From: CAYYYG01 sp964490875
GTDB lineage: Bacteria; Patescibacteriota; Microgenomatia; UBA1406; GWC2-37-13
Direction of reading: 5' to 3'
DNA length: 64,000 nt
Assembly: GCA_964490875.1 (NCBI GenBank)
Contig: CAZBEF010000008.1
Span: forward strand, 1-64,000
Position 1 is the first letter of the stretch; each line of letters starts with the position of its first letter. Made by a program: the position numbers and the translations under genes. The notes beneath the pieces are model-generated. The model had not been told where the DNA came from. It was given only the letters and a program-made list of their open reading frames with translations, and ran no database searches. Shown here piece after piece: positions 9,377 through 18,630 of the stretch.

Positions 9377-10180
9377 TTACGATTTAAAATAATTAGCAAT
9401 AAATGTCTTTTTCAGCAAACCCCGCAAAAGTATCACAGAAGGTGAGAAAAGAACTTTAAATTCATCTAATCCATGAGTTGCGTCCACACCAATTCTGGGA
9501 ATGATAAATTTGTCAGTTTTCTTGCTGATGAAACCATCATCCATCGAAACTGCACCTATATATTCGCTCTTCTTAACAGTTTCAATGATATCTTCAGAAT
9601 ACCATCCTTTCGGATACGAGAAGTAAGGAACAGCAAATCCCAGCTGCTTTTCCAGATTGATTTTAGGCTCTTTTATCTCTCTCTTCATATCATCTACTGT
9701 CAGTTTACTAAAGTCTGCATGAGTTGCACTATGTACCCCGATAGTCCATCCAGCTTTCTTAAGAGATTTAATATCATCGATCGATAAAAATTCCTGATCG
9801 TTTCCAAGCTCGGCTTTGTTTGCTCCCTTAGAGTTGCTCAATACAAATACAGTGGGTTTGATATTATTTTTTTGAAAAAATTCGACTGTGGATAAGATAT
9901 TTTTGTATCCGTCATCAAAAGTAATGATAAAGGACGGAGATTTTAATTCCTTCTTTCCTTCAAGAATTGGCATAAGCTCATCAAGCGAAAGCGGAGTGCG
10001 AAGTTTAGAAATATGGTTTATCTGTTTTTGTAACATTTCAAGACTCACGCTAAAGCGCCAGTCATCGGCAGCAACACTGTGATAACACAGAATAATAACG
10101 TCAGCTTTTGTGTTCGTTGCATCGAACTTACTCGCTAATTCGTACAGTGTCTTCCTAGTTGTAGTAAGTATGGATTTCAT
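9377..10180 (-). CDS. Polysaccharide deacetylase (NodB/CE4 family)
   Basis: This 267-residue CE4-type deacetylase has motif 1 TFDDG (D89, D90), motif 2 HSATH (H150 and H154, the zinc ligands) and motif 3 FSYPKG near 188-193. CE4 enzymes remove N- or O-acetyl groups from GlcNAc-containing polymers. No cleavable signal peptide is obvious. The N-terminal 25 residues are only weakly hydrophobic, so the compartment is uncertain. Its start overlaps the stop of the upstream GT2 gene by 4 nt (ATGA), and a GT4 gene follows at once, indicating a deacetylase-glycosyltransferase operon that would modify sugar residues of the surface polymer. Confidence 0.92.
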   Translation of the reverse strand: MKSILTTTRKTLYELASKFDATNTKADVIILCYHSVAADDWRFSVSLEMLQKQINHISKLRTPLSLDELMPILEGKKELKSPSFIITFDDGYKNILSTVEFFQKNNIKPTVFVLSNSKGANKAELGNDQEFLSIDDIKSLKKAGWTIGVHSATHADFSKLTVDDMKREIKEPKINLEKQLGFAVPYFSYPKGWYSEDIIETVKKSEYIGAVSMDDGFISKKTDKFIIPRIGVDATHGLDEFKVLFSPSVILLRGLLKKTFIANYFKS

Positions 10181-11085
10181 TTCTTTTTAAGTATTTTGGA
10201 ACTTTTAGCCGATTCCCAGATATTTAAATTCTGTTTTTTTTTATTAAACTGCGATATGAACCAAGTAAATGAAAGAATGCCGGCATAGATGGAGATTTCC
10301 AGGGGATACCTCAGGAGGAACTTTTGTATTGTATGGGCGATGACGGGCATTGGAATATTATAGTTTTTTTTAATATTCTCCGGGCCGAATTCCTCTATTA
10401 AACTATTTTTAGAATAGAAGAAACGGGTGCTCTGTTTTTTATGATCAGATAAATTTGAAGGCAACTTGAAATATACAGCCGTATCATGGATATGGCTATA
10501 TTTATACCCATTCAGAATAGCGTAAATATAAGAATACGCATCTTCGTTGGCGCTGTCTTTAAATCGAAGCTTTGTGTAAAGCCTCTTTGAAAAAGCTCGG
10601 GCAGGCCCGCAACAGGTATACACATTCTTACCATTCCTAAATTCTTCATAAACGGCAGTTTTGAATTCATTACTTCTGTATAAAATTCGTTCAAAAAATG
10701 TTGAAGGCAGCAATTGTTTAAACTCTGGAGTGACCAGATCAGCTTTTTTCTCTATAATAGGATGAATAAGATGTTCTATGAAGTATGAATCTGTGATGTG
10801 AATGTCTGCATTCAGAAGAATTAAAATATCCGAAGAAGCAGCTTCCAATATTTCGTTCTGACTTGCGGCAAGCCCAAGACGTTGTTTTCTATCGATCACT
10901 GAAATGCGCGCATCATGTAAGTTATTAGCATTTTCTGCTGTTTTATCTGAACTACCATCAGATACAATAATAATTTTTTCAAGCTGATAGGATTCTTCAA
11001 TCTGTTTCAGTAGTTGATTTAGAAGATGGCTGATATTTATTTCTTCATTATAAGCTGGTATTCCGATAGTTACAGTCGCTTTCAT
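10177..11085 (-). CDS. GT2-family glycosyltransferase with C-terminal membrane anchor
   Basis: This 302-residue GT-A enzyme begins TVTIGIPAYNEEINISHLLNQLL and has IIIVSDGSSDKTAENAN (nucleotide binding) and ILLNADIHI in place of a canonical DxD. A hydrophobic segment near 260-280 (YAGILSFTWFIS) anchors the C-terminus. It opens a three-gene minus-strand operon with the deacetylase (4-nt overlap) and a GT4 gene. It probably transfers a sugar to the lipid-linked acceptor. The Asn replacing the first Asp of DxD is within the variation seen in GT2 proteins. Confidence 0.87.
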   Translation of the reverse strand: MKATVTIGIPAYNEEINISHLLNQLLKQIEESYQLEKIIIVSDGSSDKTAENANNLHDARISVIDRKQRLGLAASQNEILEAASSDILILLNADIHITDSYFIEHLIHPIIEKKADLVTPEFKQLLPSTFFERILYRSNEFKTAVYEEFRNGKNVYTCCGPARAFSKRLYTKLRFKDSANEDAYSYIYAILNGYKYSHIHDTAVYFKLPSNLSDHKKQSTRFFYSKNSLIEEFGPENIKKNYNIPMPVIAHTIQKFLLRYPLEISIYAGILSFTWFISQFNKKKQNLNIWESAKSSKILKKK

Positions 11086-11201
11086 AGCATCTTTAAACTG
11101 TTATTATATCATAAAAAGGATTATATTATAAGATAAATTATTACATTCAAATAAGGCTGATTTAGCTACAATACGGAAAACTATAGGTAATTAAACAGGA
11201 G

Positions 11202-13379
11202 TTAAGCAATAGACGGTTTTAAGTGAAGACCGTGCTTAGTTTTATCCCAATAATGAGGTTTGAGTATTACCTGGTGGAGTGCTTTCCAAGCAGAAACACT
11301 CATCATAATCCAGTAAAACGGCACGATATATGCGTACTTAACAAGGTCCCAGCGGCCTTTTTTAGCTGCTCCAAGCATGTAGTTATAGAAATATAGGAAA
11401 TTACCGAAAATAAGCGAAAGTACAGCCAAATAATAAGCGGGTGCAATATAAATAGATTCAATAAATCCAGCGAGTTGTGTTCGGAACATAAAGTAAGCAA
11501 TCGTCATGAGCCATAAGAACGGATTAATAAGAGACGATAGAATTTTTCCACCAACAACGAGCTGGAATGTAAGCAAATGAGGATTAGACCAGTCGGTGAT
11601 AAATTCATGAGGATTCCGCATGTGCACCAGATATGTTTGAATATAACCTTTTGACCAGCGGGTACGCTGAGGGAACCAACCAAAGAAACTACTGTTAGCT
11701 TCTTCAAGTGTTACCGAATCAAGAATATGTGTTTTGTATCCATATTTAAACAATCGAATTCCTAAATCGCAGTCTTCGGTAACGTTAAACGGATCCCAGC
11801 CCTGCAGAAGATTCAGATATTTTCTTTTAAAATGGTTTGATGTGCCTCCAAGAGGAATGGGTGCGCCGATCGAATGCAATCCGGTGAGAATTAAATCAAA
11901 CCACAATGTGTATTCAAGAGTAAACAACACTGTCAAAAGATTCTGTTTTACATTGTAGAAGTTCAGTTTTGCCTGCAGACAGACAACATTTTCGTCTTTC
12001 AGACTTTCAAATGTTAATACTGCTTTTTTGAGCTGGAGTTTGTCTGGTATGTCTTCGGCATCGTAAATAACTACGTATTCGCCTTTAGAATGCAATAATG
12101 CATAATTACATGCTTTTGGTTTAGTTTTGGGAAAATTATGCGGTGTCACGAGAATTTCAAAATAAGAAGGAAGCTGCATCTTTCGAATCTCTGCTTGTGT
12201 AGTTGTATCGTCTTCTTCCAGAATTAGAAGAACCTGCATTTTGTCTTTCGGATAATCCAGATTTTCTATTGCCTTCGTAAATTGTGGAACGACCGACCAT
12301 TCTTTATAAAGCGGACACATGATAGTGTAGGTAGGCCATTCTGTTCTTTGTGCCAATGCATCAGGAGCTATTTCTACTTCCGGCTTTTTGCGAAGCGAGC
12401 TGATAATCAGATATAAATTAAACAACACATCAATAAAGTAAATAACACTAATAAAAGTTATAAAGATGATTAATCCGAAGCTCCAGTTAATAATAAACAG
12501 ATTTACAATGAGGAAGGCAAGTACGATAAGAACAAATAATTGATTTTCGTTTAATGTTTTTATGGCACTATTTTTATGATGCAGATTGGTATACGGCTTG
12601 AATCTTTTTTTATTAAAGCCGATTTCCATTTCATGCATAGAACCCTTGCTTATATAGACAGGCTGTGTAGAACTGAGCCAGTACTTAATGGAGAAGATTA
12701 AAAGCTCAACTGTTCCCTGAAAAACTCCCATTTTGTCGACTCCGTGTTTTCGTGACCCATATTTAATAGGGTATCCTATAATGCTGTATCCAGCATGTGA
12801 AGCTTTATATAAAAATTCCAGATCAAAACTCCATTTTGAGGTGTCGAATGTAAGATGTTTTACTGCTTCACGTTTAAAGACTTTCAGCCCTGATTGAATA
12901 TCGTAATCAAGACCAAAAACGATTCTTCCTAAAATAAGCTGAGATAACTTTGCAAACGCCTTTTTAATTTTACGCTCGCCATTCATATATACACGATTGC
13001 CCACAACTATATCTGCTTTTGAGAGCTGGCGCATCATAGGGATAACTTCTTCCGGAGGATAGGAAAGATCTGCGTCGATAATGACAATTATGTCACCTTT
13101 TGCTTTTGTTATACCTTCAACAATTGACGTACCTTTTCCAATAAGGCCGCGCTTACGATATACCTGCATGGGATATATCATAGCCAGTTTTTTTAAGAAG
13201 GAATAGCTACCGTCGGTAGAGTAATCATCAATGGCAATAATCTCATAGTTTTTTTTGGCATTGGTGAAGGCAGAATGGATTCGCATCAGCAGATCTTCCA
13301 AATTGAGGCGCTCATTTCGGACAGGCAGTATGATACTGACTTTCGAGGCTCTACTTATAGTAAGTGGCGTTTTTTTCAT
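11202..13379 (-). CDS. Two-domain GT2 membrane protein: DPM1-like domain plus cellulose-synthase-like domain
   Basis: This 725-residue protein contains two GT2 catalytic modules. Residues 10-240 resemble dolichyl/polyprenyl-phosphate mannosyl- or glucosyltransferases (IILPVRNERLNLEDLL, D102-A-D104, GLKVFKREAVKHL). Two or three TM helices follow at about 280-328. Residues 345-600 form a processive, cellulose-synthase-like GT2 with MCPLYKEW, DAED (440-443), TED (534-536) and the product-binding QRTRW motif (571-575). Four or so TM helices close the protein. The first module could charge a polyprenyl phosphate and the second could polymerise or transfer the sugar. The gene stands alone, with gaps of 116 and 242 bp. 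Products are unknown. Confidence 0.87.
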   Translation of the reverse strand: MKKTPLTISRASKVSIILPVRNERLNLEDLLMRIHSAFTNAKKNYEIIAIDDYSTDGSYSFLKKLAMIYPMQVYRKRGLIGKGTSIVEGITKAKGDIIVIIDADLSYPPEEVIPMMRQLSKADIVVGNRVYMNGERKIKKAFAKLSQLILGRIVFGLDYDIQSGLKVFKREAVKHLTFDTSKWSFDLEFLYKASHAGYSIIGYPIKYGSRKHGVDKMGVFQGTVELLIFSIKYWLSSTQPVYISKGSMHEMEIGFNKKRFKPYTNLHHKNSAIKTLNENQLFVLIVLAFLIVNLFIINWSFGLIIFITFISVIYFIDVLFNLYLIISSLRKKPEVEIAPDALAQRTEWPTYTIMCPLYKEWSVVPQFTKAIENLDYPKDKMQVLLILEEDDTTTQAEIRKMQLPSYFEILVTPHNFPKTKPKACNYALLHSKGEYVVIYDAEDIPDKLQLKKAVLTFESLKDENVVCLQAKLNFYNVKQNLLTVLFTLEYTLWFDLILTGLHSIGAPIPLGGTSNHFKRKYLNLLQGWDPFNVTEDCDLGIRLFKYGYKTHILDSVTLEEANSSFFGWFPQRTRWSKGYIQTYLVHMRNPHEFITDWSNPHLLTFQLVVGGKILSSLINPFLWLMTIAYFMFRTQLAGFIESIYIAPAYYLAVLSLIFGNFLYFYNYMLGAAKKGRWDLVKYAYIVPFYWIMMSVSAWKALHQVILKPHYWDKTKHGLHLKPSIA

Positions 13380-13621
13380 ATTTATACCTATAGTATAGGG
13401 GCATTATAATATAGAGAATCAAGAATTACAACACTTGGTTATTGAATATTATACATATGATGTGCGTTAAATCACGAGGAAATTAAAAAGTCGATATATA
13501 TCTTATAGTATGTGATAGTTAGAAATGAAAAAGTGTGAGTCGTCATTGGGTGGGCGTCATGGTAGAATAAAGCTGAACAATTCGCTAGACAATCGCAAAA
13601 ATTATATCTGATTCTTATTAT

Positions 13622-15562
13622 ATGAAGATTGGATTTATCATTGTTTTATTCAATACGCCCAAAAAAGAGTTAGATCGTCTGGAACATGAAATCAAAGCCT
13701 TAAAACTTCCAAATTCGGAAATTTATACTATCGATAATACTCTAGATAATAGAGGTTTTGCTGCAGGAGTGAATAAGGGAATAAAGCTGGCTTTACAAGA
13801 TGATTGTGATGTTTTAGTGGTAGCCAACCCTGATATTTCGTTTAATTCGGTTCATCGTTTATCTCAGAAAAGCCTCGAAGAAGGCAGTGCACATTTTGAT
13901 ATCTGGGGTTTTAAGATGAAACAAGGAATCAAAACGTACTATGGCGGAACTATTGATCCATGGAGAATGAGCGGCGGACTTTCCACATCGAAACCATCAA
14001 AGAGATTTTCTACCTGTGATTTTGTTTCCGGCTCGCTTATGGCGATCAAATCTTCTACGATCAAAAAGATTGGATATATGAACGAAGATTATTTTATGTA
14101 CTATGAAGATGTTGAATTCTGCGTGCGCGCAAATAAGGAGGGATTAAAGGTTGGCATCGACAGTGTAACCGAGTACGAACATTTTGAATCTTCTTCTACT
14201 AATAGTGAAAAACCAATATTTTTAGTGAAAAACCGAATTAAATTTATGATGAAGTATGGAAGCGTTGCGCAAAAAATGTATGAGCTGGTAAGATTTCCCA
14301 TTACTTTGTTTGAAGAAAGAAATATTTTCGTGCAAATGCTCCGCCGCGATAAGTTTTTTGTTAATTTTGCCAGCTTGAATATTTCATCATTCATCAATAA
14401 ACTTTTATTTTTCCTGCTGTTTATTTTTCTTTTTAGATATTTAGGCGTCAAACAATATGGACTATATACATTTGTTTGGGCCCATACCGCAATCTTATCT
14501 CCGTTGTTAGATTTGGGAACAACTTCGTATGGAATAATTTATTCTCCCAATGAATCTCTTAAAAAAATGAGTTCACTTATATCATTACGCACCTCATTAT
14601 CTCTGGTTGTTTTTTTACTCACGATAGCGCTGGCAGTGATCTTTCGTTATGACACTCAAACAATCATATTTATTATATTTACCTCTGTCGTAATTTTTTC
14701 TAACGCGTTATCCGGAAGCTTCCTTATAGTGGCTTCAATTTTACAGAAAGCATATCTTACCTCGATGGTTTCTTTTATTTTTAATCTGGTGCTGGTTTTT
14801 ACTCAGATATTTTTATTGATCTGGTATAAATCGGTTAATGTTATTTTTATCAGCATTTTTGTCTTTTATCTTTTGTATACATTTATTAATGCCTATTTAG
14901 TGAAGAAATTTCTTCCTGATATTTCTTTTTTTGTGGTTGATATAAAAAAATGGTGGCAGATTATTTCGAAATCATATATTTTCGTTTTGATCGGGTTATT
15001 TGCCGGTTTATATTACAAGATAGATGTTTTCATGTTGAATTTTATGAAAGGAGAAACAGCTGTCGGGATTTATGCAGCAGGCTACAAATTTTTGGAGGCG
15101 TTCTTATTTATTCCGGCAAGTTATAACATGACTTCAACACCAATTTATGCCAGATTACAGAAAACCAGTTCAGTACAACTTAAAAATAGAATCCGCCGCG
15201 ATTTTTTCATGCTTACGTTAATGGGATTTGCCGTAAGCATTTCTGTATATGTAATCGCCCCATTTATTCTTCCAATTGTAATGAACCGTCCCATCGGCCC
15301 GTCGATCCCTGTATTAAAGATTGTGATCTTCGCTCTGCCGTTTACCTTGATTTCATCGGTCTTTTTCAATACACTCTATGTTCTGAATAAGGCAATATTT
15401 GTAGCTTTATTGTTTCTTGTTCAGGCGGTACTAGTTATTTTTCTGAATTATATTGTTATTCCGCGCTATTCGTATATTGGAAGCGCGTATATAACCGTCA
15501 TTGCTGAGTTTATAAACTTGGTTATTTTGATGCTTGCTGTTAAATTTTATTTAAATAAATAA
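13622..15562 (+). CDS. Fusion of GT2 (rhamnosyltransferase-like) glycosyltransferase and Wzx-type flippase
   Basis: In this 646-residue protein, residues 1-235 are a GT2 domain of the rhamnosyltransferase type: IVLFNTPKKEL, the DNRGFAAGVNKGI segment (about 42-54), VVANPDISF (66-74) with the acidic metal site, and the FMYYEDVEFCVRANKEGLKVG motif around 158-178. Residues 250-646 are a polytopic membrane domain of the polysaccharide-export flippase superfamily, opening with the typical FRYLGVKQYGLYTFVWA and holding about 12 hydrophobic helices. The join is in one uninterrupted frame. The stop codon overlaps the next start (TAATG), so it is coupled to a GT4. It probably adds a sugar and flips the lipid-linked oligosaccharide across the membrane. 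Confidence 0.86.
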   Translation: MKIGFIIVLFNTPKKELDRLEHEIKALKLPNSEIYTIDNTLDNRGFAAGVNKGIKLALQDDCDVLVVANPDISFNSVHRLSQKSLEEGSAHFDIWGFKMKQGIKTYYGGTIDPWRMSGGLSTSKPSKRFSTCDFVSGSLMAIKSSTIKKIGYMNEDYFMYYEDVEFCVRANKEGLKVGIDSVTEYEHFESSSTNSEKPIFLVKNRIKFMMKYGSVAQKMYELVRFPITLFEERNIFVQMLRRDKFFVNFASLNISSFINKLLFFLLFIFLFRYLGVKQYGLYTFVWAHTAILSPLLDLGTTSYGIIYSPNESLKKMSSLISLRTSLSLVVFLLTIALAVIFRYDTQTIIFIIFTSVVIFSNALSGSFLIVASILQKAYLTSMVSFIFNLVLVFTQIFLLIWYKSVNVIFISIFVFYLLYTFINAYLVKKFLPDISFFVVDIKKWWQIISKSYIFVLIGLFAGLYYKIDVFMLNFMKGETAVGIYAAGYKFLEAFLFIPASYNMTSTPIYARLQKTSSVQLKNRIRRDFFMLTLMGFAVSISVYVIAPFILPIVMNRPIGPSIPVLKIVIFALPFTLISSVFFNTLYVLNKAIFVALLFLVQAVLVIFLNYIVIPRYSYIGSAYITVIAEFINLVILMLAVKFYLNK

Positions 15563-16581
15563 TGAAAATATCTATCGATGGGGGAGCATTATGCTCACCT
15601 TCATATAAACGATTTGGGACGTATACATTTACGTCGAGTATTCTATCTGCATTGTCCGAATACGATAAAAAGAACACATATTATATTTATTCTTTCTGTA
15701 ATAAACCTTCATCGTTGGTTATATCAAATAATATGTTCTATAAGGTTCTTCGTCCGACATTGCTTTGGATGAATGCCCGGGTTTCAATAGAACAGATGTC
15801 CGCAAAAAAAGATGTATATTTGGCTCTCAATCAGGCGATTCCCCTGGTTGTCCGTTCCAAAGTAATCGGATTTTCGCATGGATTGTCATTTTTATTCTAT
15901 CCGCGATTATACGGGTATGGAGCTTTAAATCTCAAAAATCAATTACGTAATCTTATGAAGAGATCTGATGAAATTGTCGTATCATCGGCAAAAGTCCGTG
16001 ATGAAATGGTAAAGTATTTTCCCGATAAAGCCGAGAGGATTACTGTTTTACCATTTGGTATACCATCAGATTTTGGAGAGACAGTTTATAGGGCCAGGCA
16101 GAAATTTTTTCTGTTTGTAGGAACAAATCATCCGATAAAAAATGTTGAGTTTCTTATAAACAGTTTCGAATTATTCAGAAGTAAAAAGGAATTCTCTGAT
16201 TATCAATTATATCTGGTAGGACCCTTCAACAGTTTAAAGAAAAAATATAAAAATATTTCTGTATTTACTAAAGTGCCTCGGGAAAAACTCAAATCTTTGT
16301 ATCAAACCGCAACCGCATATCTTTCTGCTTCGTTATATGAAAGTTATAATCTGCCGGTGCTTGAGGCATTAAGCCAGAAATGTCCGGTTATCGGGTTGGA
16401 GTCGGCGATTATTCCAGAATTTCAAAAATATTGTTATGTATGTGAAAACCGTGATGAATTTATAGAAGGAATGAATGAGTATGCAAGGGGTAGTAAGCAG
16501 ATCATCGATCTTGAATCATTGCGCGATGCATTTTCCTGGAAGCGGTATGTGAAAGGCCTAACCGAGCTGTATAAAGTTTAA
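15562..16581 (+). CDS. GT4-family glycosyltransferase
   Basis: This 339-residue GT-B protein starts MKISIDGGALCSPSYKRFGTYTFTSSIL and carries FFLFVGTNHPIKNVEFLINSF and the E-x7-E motif in ASLYESYNLPVLEALSQ. It resembles short GT4 enzymes that act on lipid-linked oligosaccharides. The ATG shares one base with the stop of the flippase fusion, and the next GT4 follows 7 bp downstream, so all three are one transcription unit. It carries out cytoplasmic sugar transfer. Specificity is unknown. Confidence 0.88.
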   Translation: MKISIDGGALCSPSYKRFGTYTFTSSILSALSEYDKKNTYYIYSFCNKPSSLVISNNMFYKVLRPTLLWMNARVSIEQMSAKKDVYLALNQAIPLVVRSKVIGFSHGLSFLFYPRLYGYGALNLKNQLRNLMKRSDEIVVSSAKVRDEMVKYFPDKAERITVLPFGIPSDFGETVYRARQKFFLFVGTNHPIKNVEFLINSFELFRSKKEFSDYQLYLVGPFNSLKKKYKNISVFTKVPREKLKSLYQTATAYLSASLYESYNLPVLEALSQKCPVIGLESAIIPEFQKYCYVCENRDEFIEGMNEYARGSKQIIDLESLRDAFSWKRYVKGLTELYKV

Positions 16582-16588
16582 TTTTTGT

Positions 16589-17731
16589 ATGTATAATGTT
16601 GCTTTTGTACGCGGTGCATTTTTAAATAAGTTTGAAGGACAGAATTTTATCTTCCCTAAAAATATTAATCTTCAGGGTTTTTCGTCGTTGCATCCGATTC
16701 ATTCCGATCTGCCGTTTCCTGTTACGCGTCTTCCTAGTATTTCAGATCTCAATGCACTGCCTGTCATCAATCAATCTGAAATATTCCAGAAGGGAATTAA
16801 GTTTTTATCGAATAGAACGCTGGGCGACAGCCAGATATTGTTTGGTCTGGAACATCATCTCCAAAATTGTGATCTCGCCGATACAGCCGATCCGTATTAT
16901 TTCTACAGTTATCAGCTTGCCCGAATGCGCCAAAAAAATCTTCTTAAAAAGTTAGTCGTCACGTATTGTGAAACTATTCCTTTCAACAATGAATCGGTTG
17001 CCCGAAAAAAACTCATCAAGTATTTTACGATATCGCAGGCAGATCTGTTTATCTGTCACACAGAACTTTCTAAAAAGGCGCTCATTGAGGAAGGTGTGAA
17101 AGAAAATAAAATAGAAATCGTACGATTAGGAGTAGATCAGAGTAGATTTCATAAGATTCCAAAAAAGAAATATGCGGACATAACTATATTATTTGTCGGC
17201 CGTCTGGTTGCCGAGAAAGGAATATTGGATCTGTATGAAGCTTTTAGAAATTTGAAAAAATCGAAGAGTACTACCAATGTTTATCTGCGTATTGTTGGAG
17301 AAGGCCAGTTGCGGAGTCAATTAGAAAAAAATATCAATAGTGATGGGTTGCAGCAATGGGTGAATATAGAGGTAAAGAGTTATGACGAAATGCCAAGTGT
17401 ATATCATGATGTAGATATTTTTTGTCTTCCGTCTAAGCGCACAAAAACCTGGGAGGAACAGTATGGAATGGTTCTTGTCGAGGCGATGGCAAGTGGTTTA
17501 CCAGTGGTTTCTACAAATTCAGGATCGATTCTGGAAGTGGTTGGAGATGCTGGTATATTAGTTGAGGAGTCGAGTCCTAATAAGCTGCAGGAGGTTCTGA
17601 AGCGGTTGATAGAGAGTGATGATTTGAGGATGAAGATGAGTTCGAAAAGTGAAGAGCGGGCCATAAAATTTTTTGATAGCCAGAAGACAGCAGTTATTCT
17701 TGATAGAATATATAAAAGAATAACAGGTTAG
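16589..17731 (+). CDS. GT4-family glycosyltransferase
   Basis: This 380-residue GT-B enzyme has the donor-domain signatures ITILFVGRLVAEKGILDLYEAF and the E-x7-E motif in WEEQYGMVLVEAMASGLPVVSTNSG. The acceptor-domain part (FDEGQNFIF-like start, DLFICHTELSKKALIEEGVKE) is typical of GT4 sugar transferases. It ends the run that began with the GT2-flippase fusion. A hairpin element follows at 17753-17839. It acts in surface-glycan synthesis. Donor is not identifiable. Confidence 0.88.
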   Translation: MYNVAFVRGAFLNKFEGQNFIFPKNINLQGFSSLHPIHSDLPFPVTRLPSISDLNALPVINQSEIFQKGIKFLSNRTLGDSQILFGLEHHLQNCDLADTADPYYFYSYQLARMRQKNLLKKLVVTYCETIPFNNESVARKKLIKYFTISQADLFICHTELSKKALIEEGVKENKIEIVRLGVDQSRFHKIPKKKYADITILFVGRLVAEKGILDLYEAFRNLKKSKSTTNVYLRIVGEGQLRSQLEKNINSDGLQQWVNIEVKSYDEMPSVYHDVDIFCLPSKRTKTWEEQYGMVLVEAMASGLPVVSTNSGSILEVVGDAGILVEESSPNKLQEVLKRLIESDDLRMKMSSKSEERAIKFFDSQKTAVILDRIYKRITG

Positions 17732-17752
17732 AGTTTCTTTTGTAAGTCGCTC

Positions 17753-17839
17753 GATATGAATTTTTTATGCTCCGTGGGAGCCCTCCTCTGGCCAGGCAAC
17801 CGTCCAGAAGGAATCCCAAGTCGCAAAAAAATTCATATC
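17753..17839. repeat. 87-bp inverted-repeat element, copy 1
   Basis: A perfect 14-bp inverted repeat (GATATGAATTTTTT at 17753-17766 against 17826-17839) encloses a G+C-rich core with its own small hairpin (GCTCC GTG GGAGC). The core resembles that of the element at 25671-25752: both read GCTCC(C)GTGGG ... GTCC ... TCCCAAG(G)TCGC in the same orientation, shortly before a start codon. It could be a mobile miniature element or a structured leader. Confidence 0.5.
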
Positions 17840-17873
17840 TTCGCTCAGTATAAAAGCTAATGTAAATATAAAT

Positions 17874-18629
17874 ATGATCAAAATATCTGTGGTAATTTTA
17901 ACCAAGAACGAGGAGCAGAATATCGAAGGATGCTTTGATTCGGTAACGTTTTGTGATGAGATTCTGGTAATTGATGATAATTCCACCGATTCTACAGTCG
18001 TGAAGGCAAAGCAGAAAAATGCTAGAGTGATCAGCCGAGCAATGAATGGTGATTTTGCTGCGCAGAGAAATTATGGAATGGAACAGGCGAAGAATGATTG
18101 GATTTTGTTTGTCGATGCAGATGAGCGAGTGTCGTCTGATCTGCAAAAGGAAATCGAGTCGCTTTCAGAACAGAATTCTATTTCAGCATATTATATTCCA
18201 CGAAGAGATTTCTTCTGGGGAACAGAACTGAAGTACGGCGAGGTTAGTAAAGTCCGAAGTAAAGGTCTCATCCGCTTAGTTAAAAAAGTATCGGGAAGTT
18301 GGAGTGGTTCTGTTCATGAAGAGTTTAAGATAGATAAACCTTCGGGAAAATTAAATTCGTTTATTGATCATTATCCGCATCAGACAATCAAGGAATTTCT
18401 CCATGAAATAAATATTTACAGCACTCTGCGGGCCAAAGAGTTACAGTCGCAAGGGAAAAAGTCATCAATTTTTTCTATTTTGAGTTATCCCTTCTTTAAA
18501 TTTTTGTTAGTGTACTTTGTCTATTTAGGTTTTCTCGATGGTCCAGCTGGTTTTGCATATGCATTTGTTATGAGTTTTCATTCGTTTTTGGTTCGGGCCA
18601 AGCTTTATCAGTACACAAAATTAGCATAA
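17874..18629 (+). CDS. GT2-family glycosyltransferase (LPS-core/WaaE-like)
   Basis: This 251-residue GT-A enzyme has ISVVILTKNEEQNIEGCFDSV, LVIDDNSTDSTV and FVDADERVS (the DxD), followed by PRRDFFWGTELKYG and SGSVHEEF, the pattern of WaaE/KdtX-like beta-glycosyltransferases. A hydrophobic C-terminal stretch (FKFLLVYFVYLGFLDG) suggests membrane association. The gene is 1 bp upstream of the O-antigen ligase-like gene, supporting a shared role in finishing the surface polysaccharide. The sugar transferred is unknown. Confidence 0.9.
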   Translation: MIKISVVILTKNEEQNIEGCFDSVTFCDEILVIDDNSTDSTVVKAKQKNARVISRAMNGDFAAQRNYGMEQAKNDWILFVDADERVSSDLQKEIESLSEQNSISAYYIPRRDFFWGTELKYGEVSKVRSKGLIRLVKKVSGSWSGSVHEEFKIDKPSGKLNSFIDHYPHQTIKEFLHEINIYSTLRAKELQSQGKKSSIFSILSYPFFKFLLVYFVYLGFLDGPAGFAYAFVMSFHSFLVRAKLYQYTKLA

Positions 18630-18630
18630 T

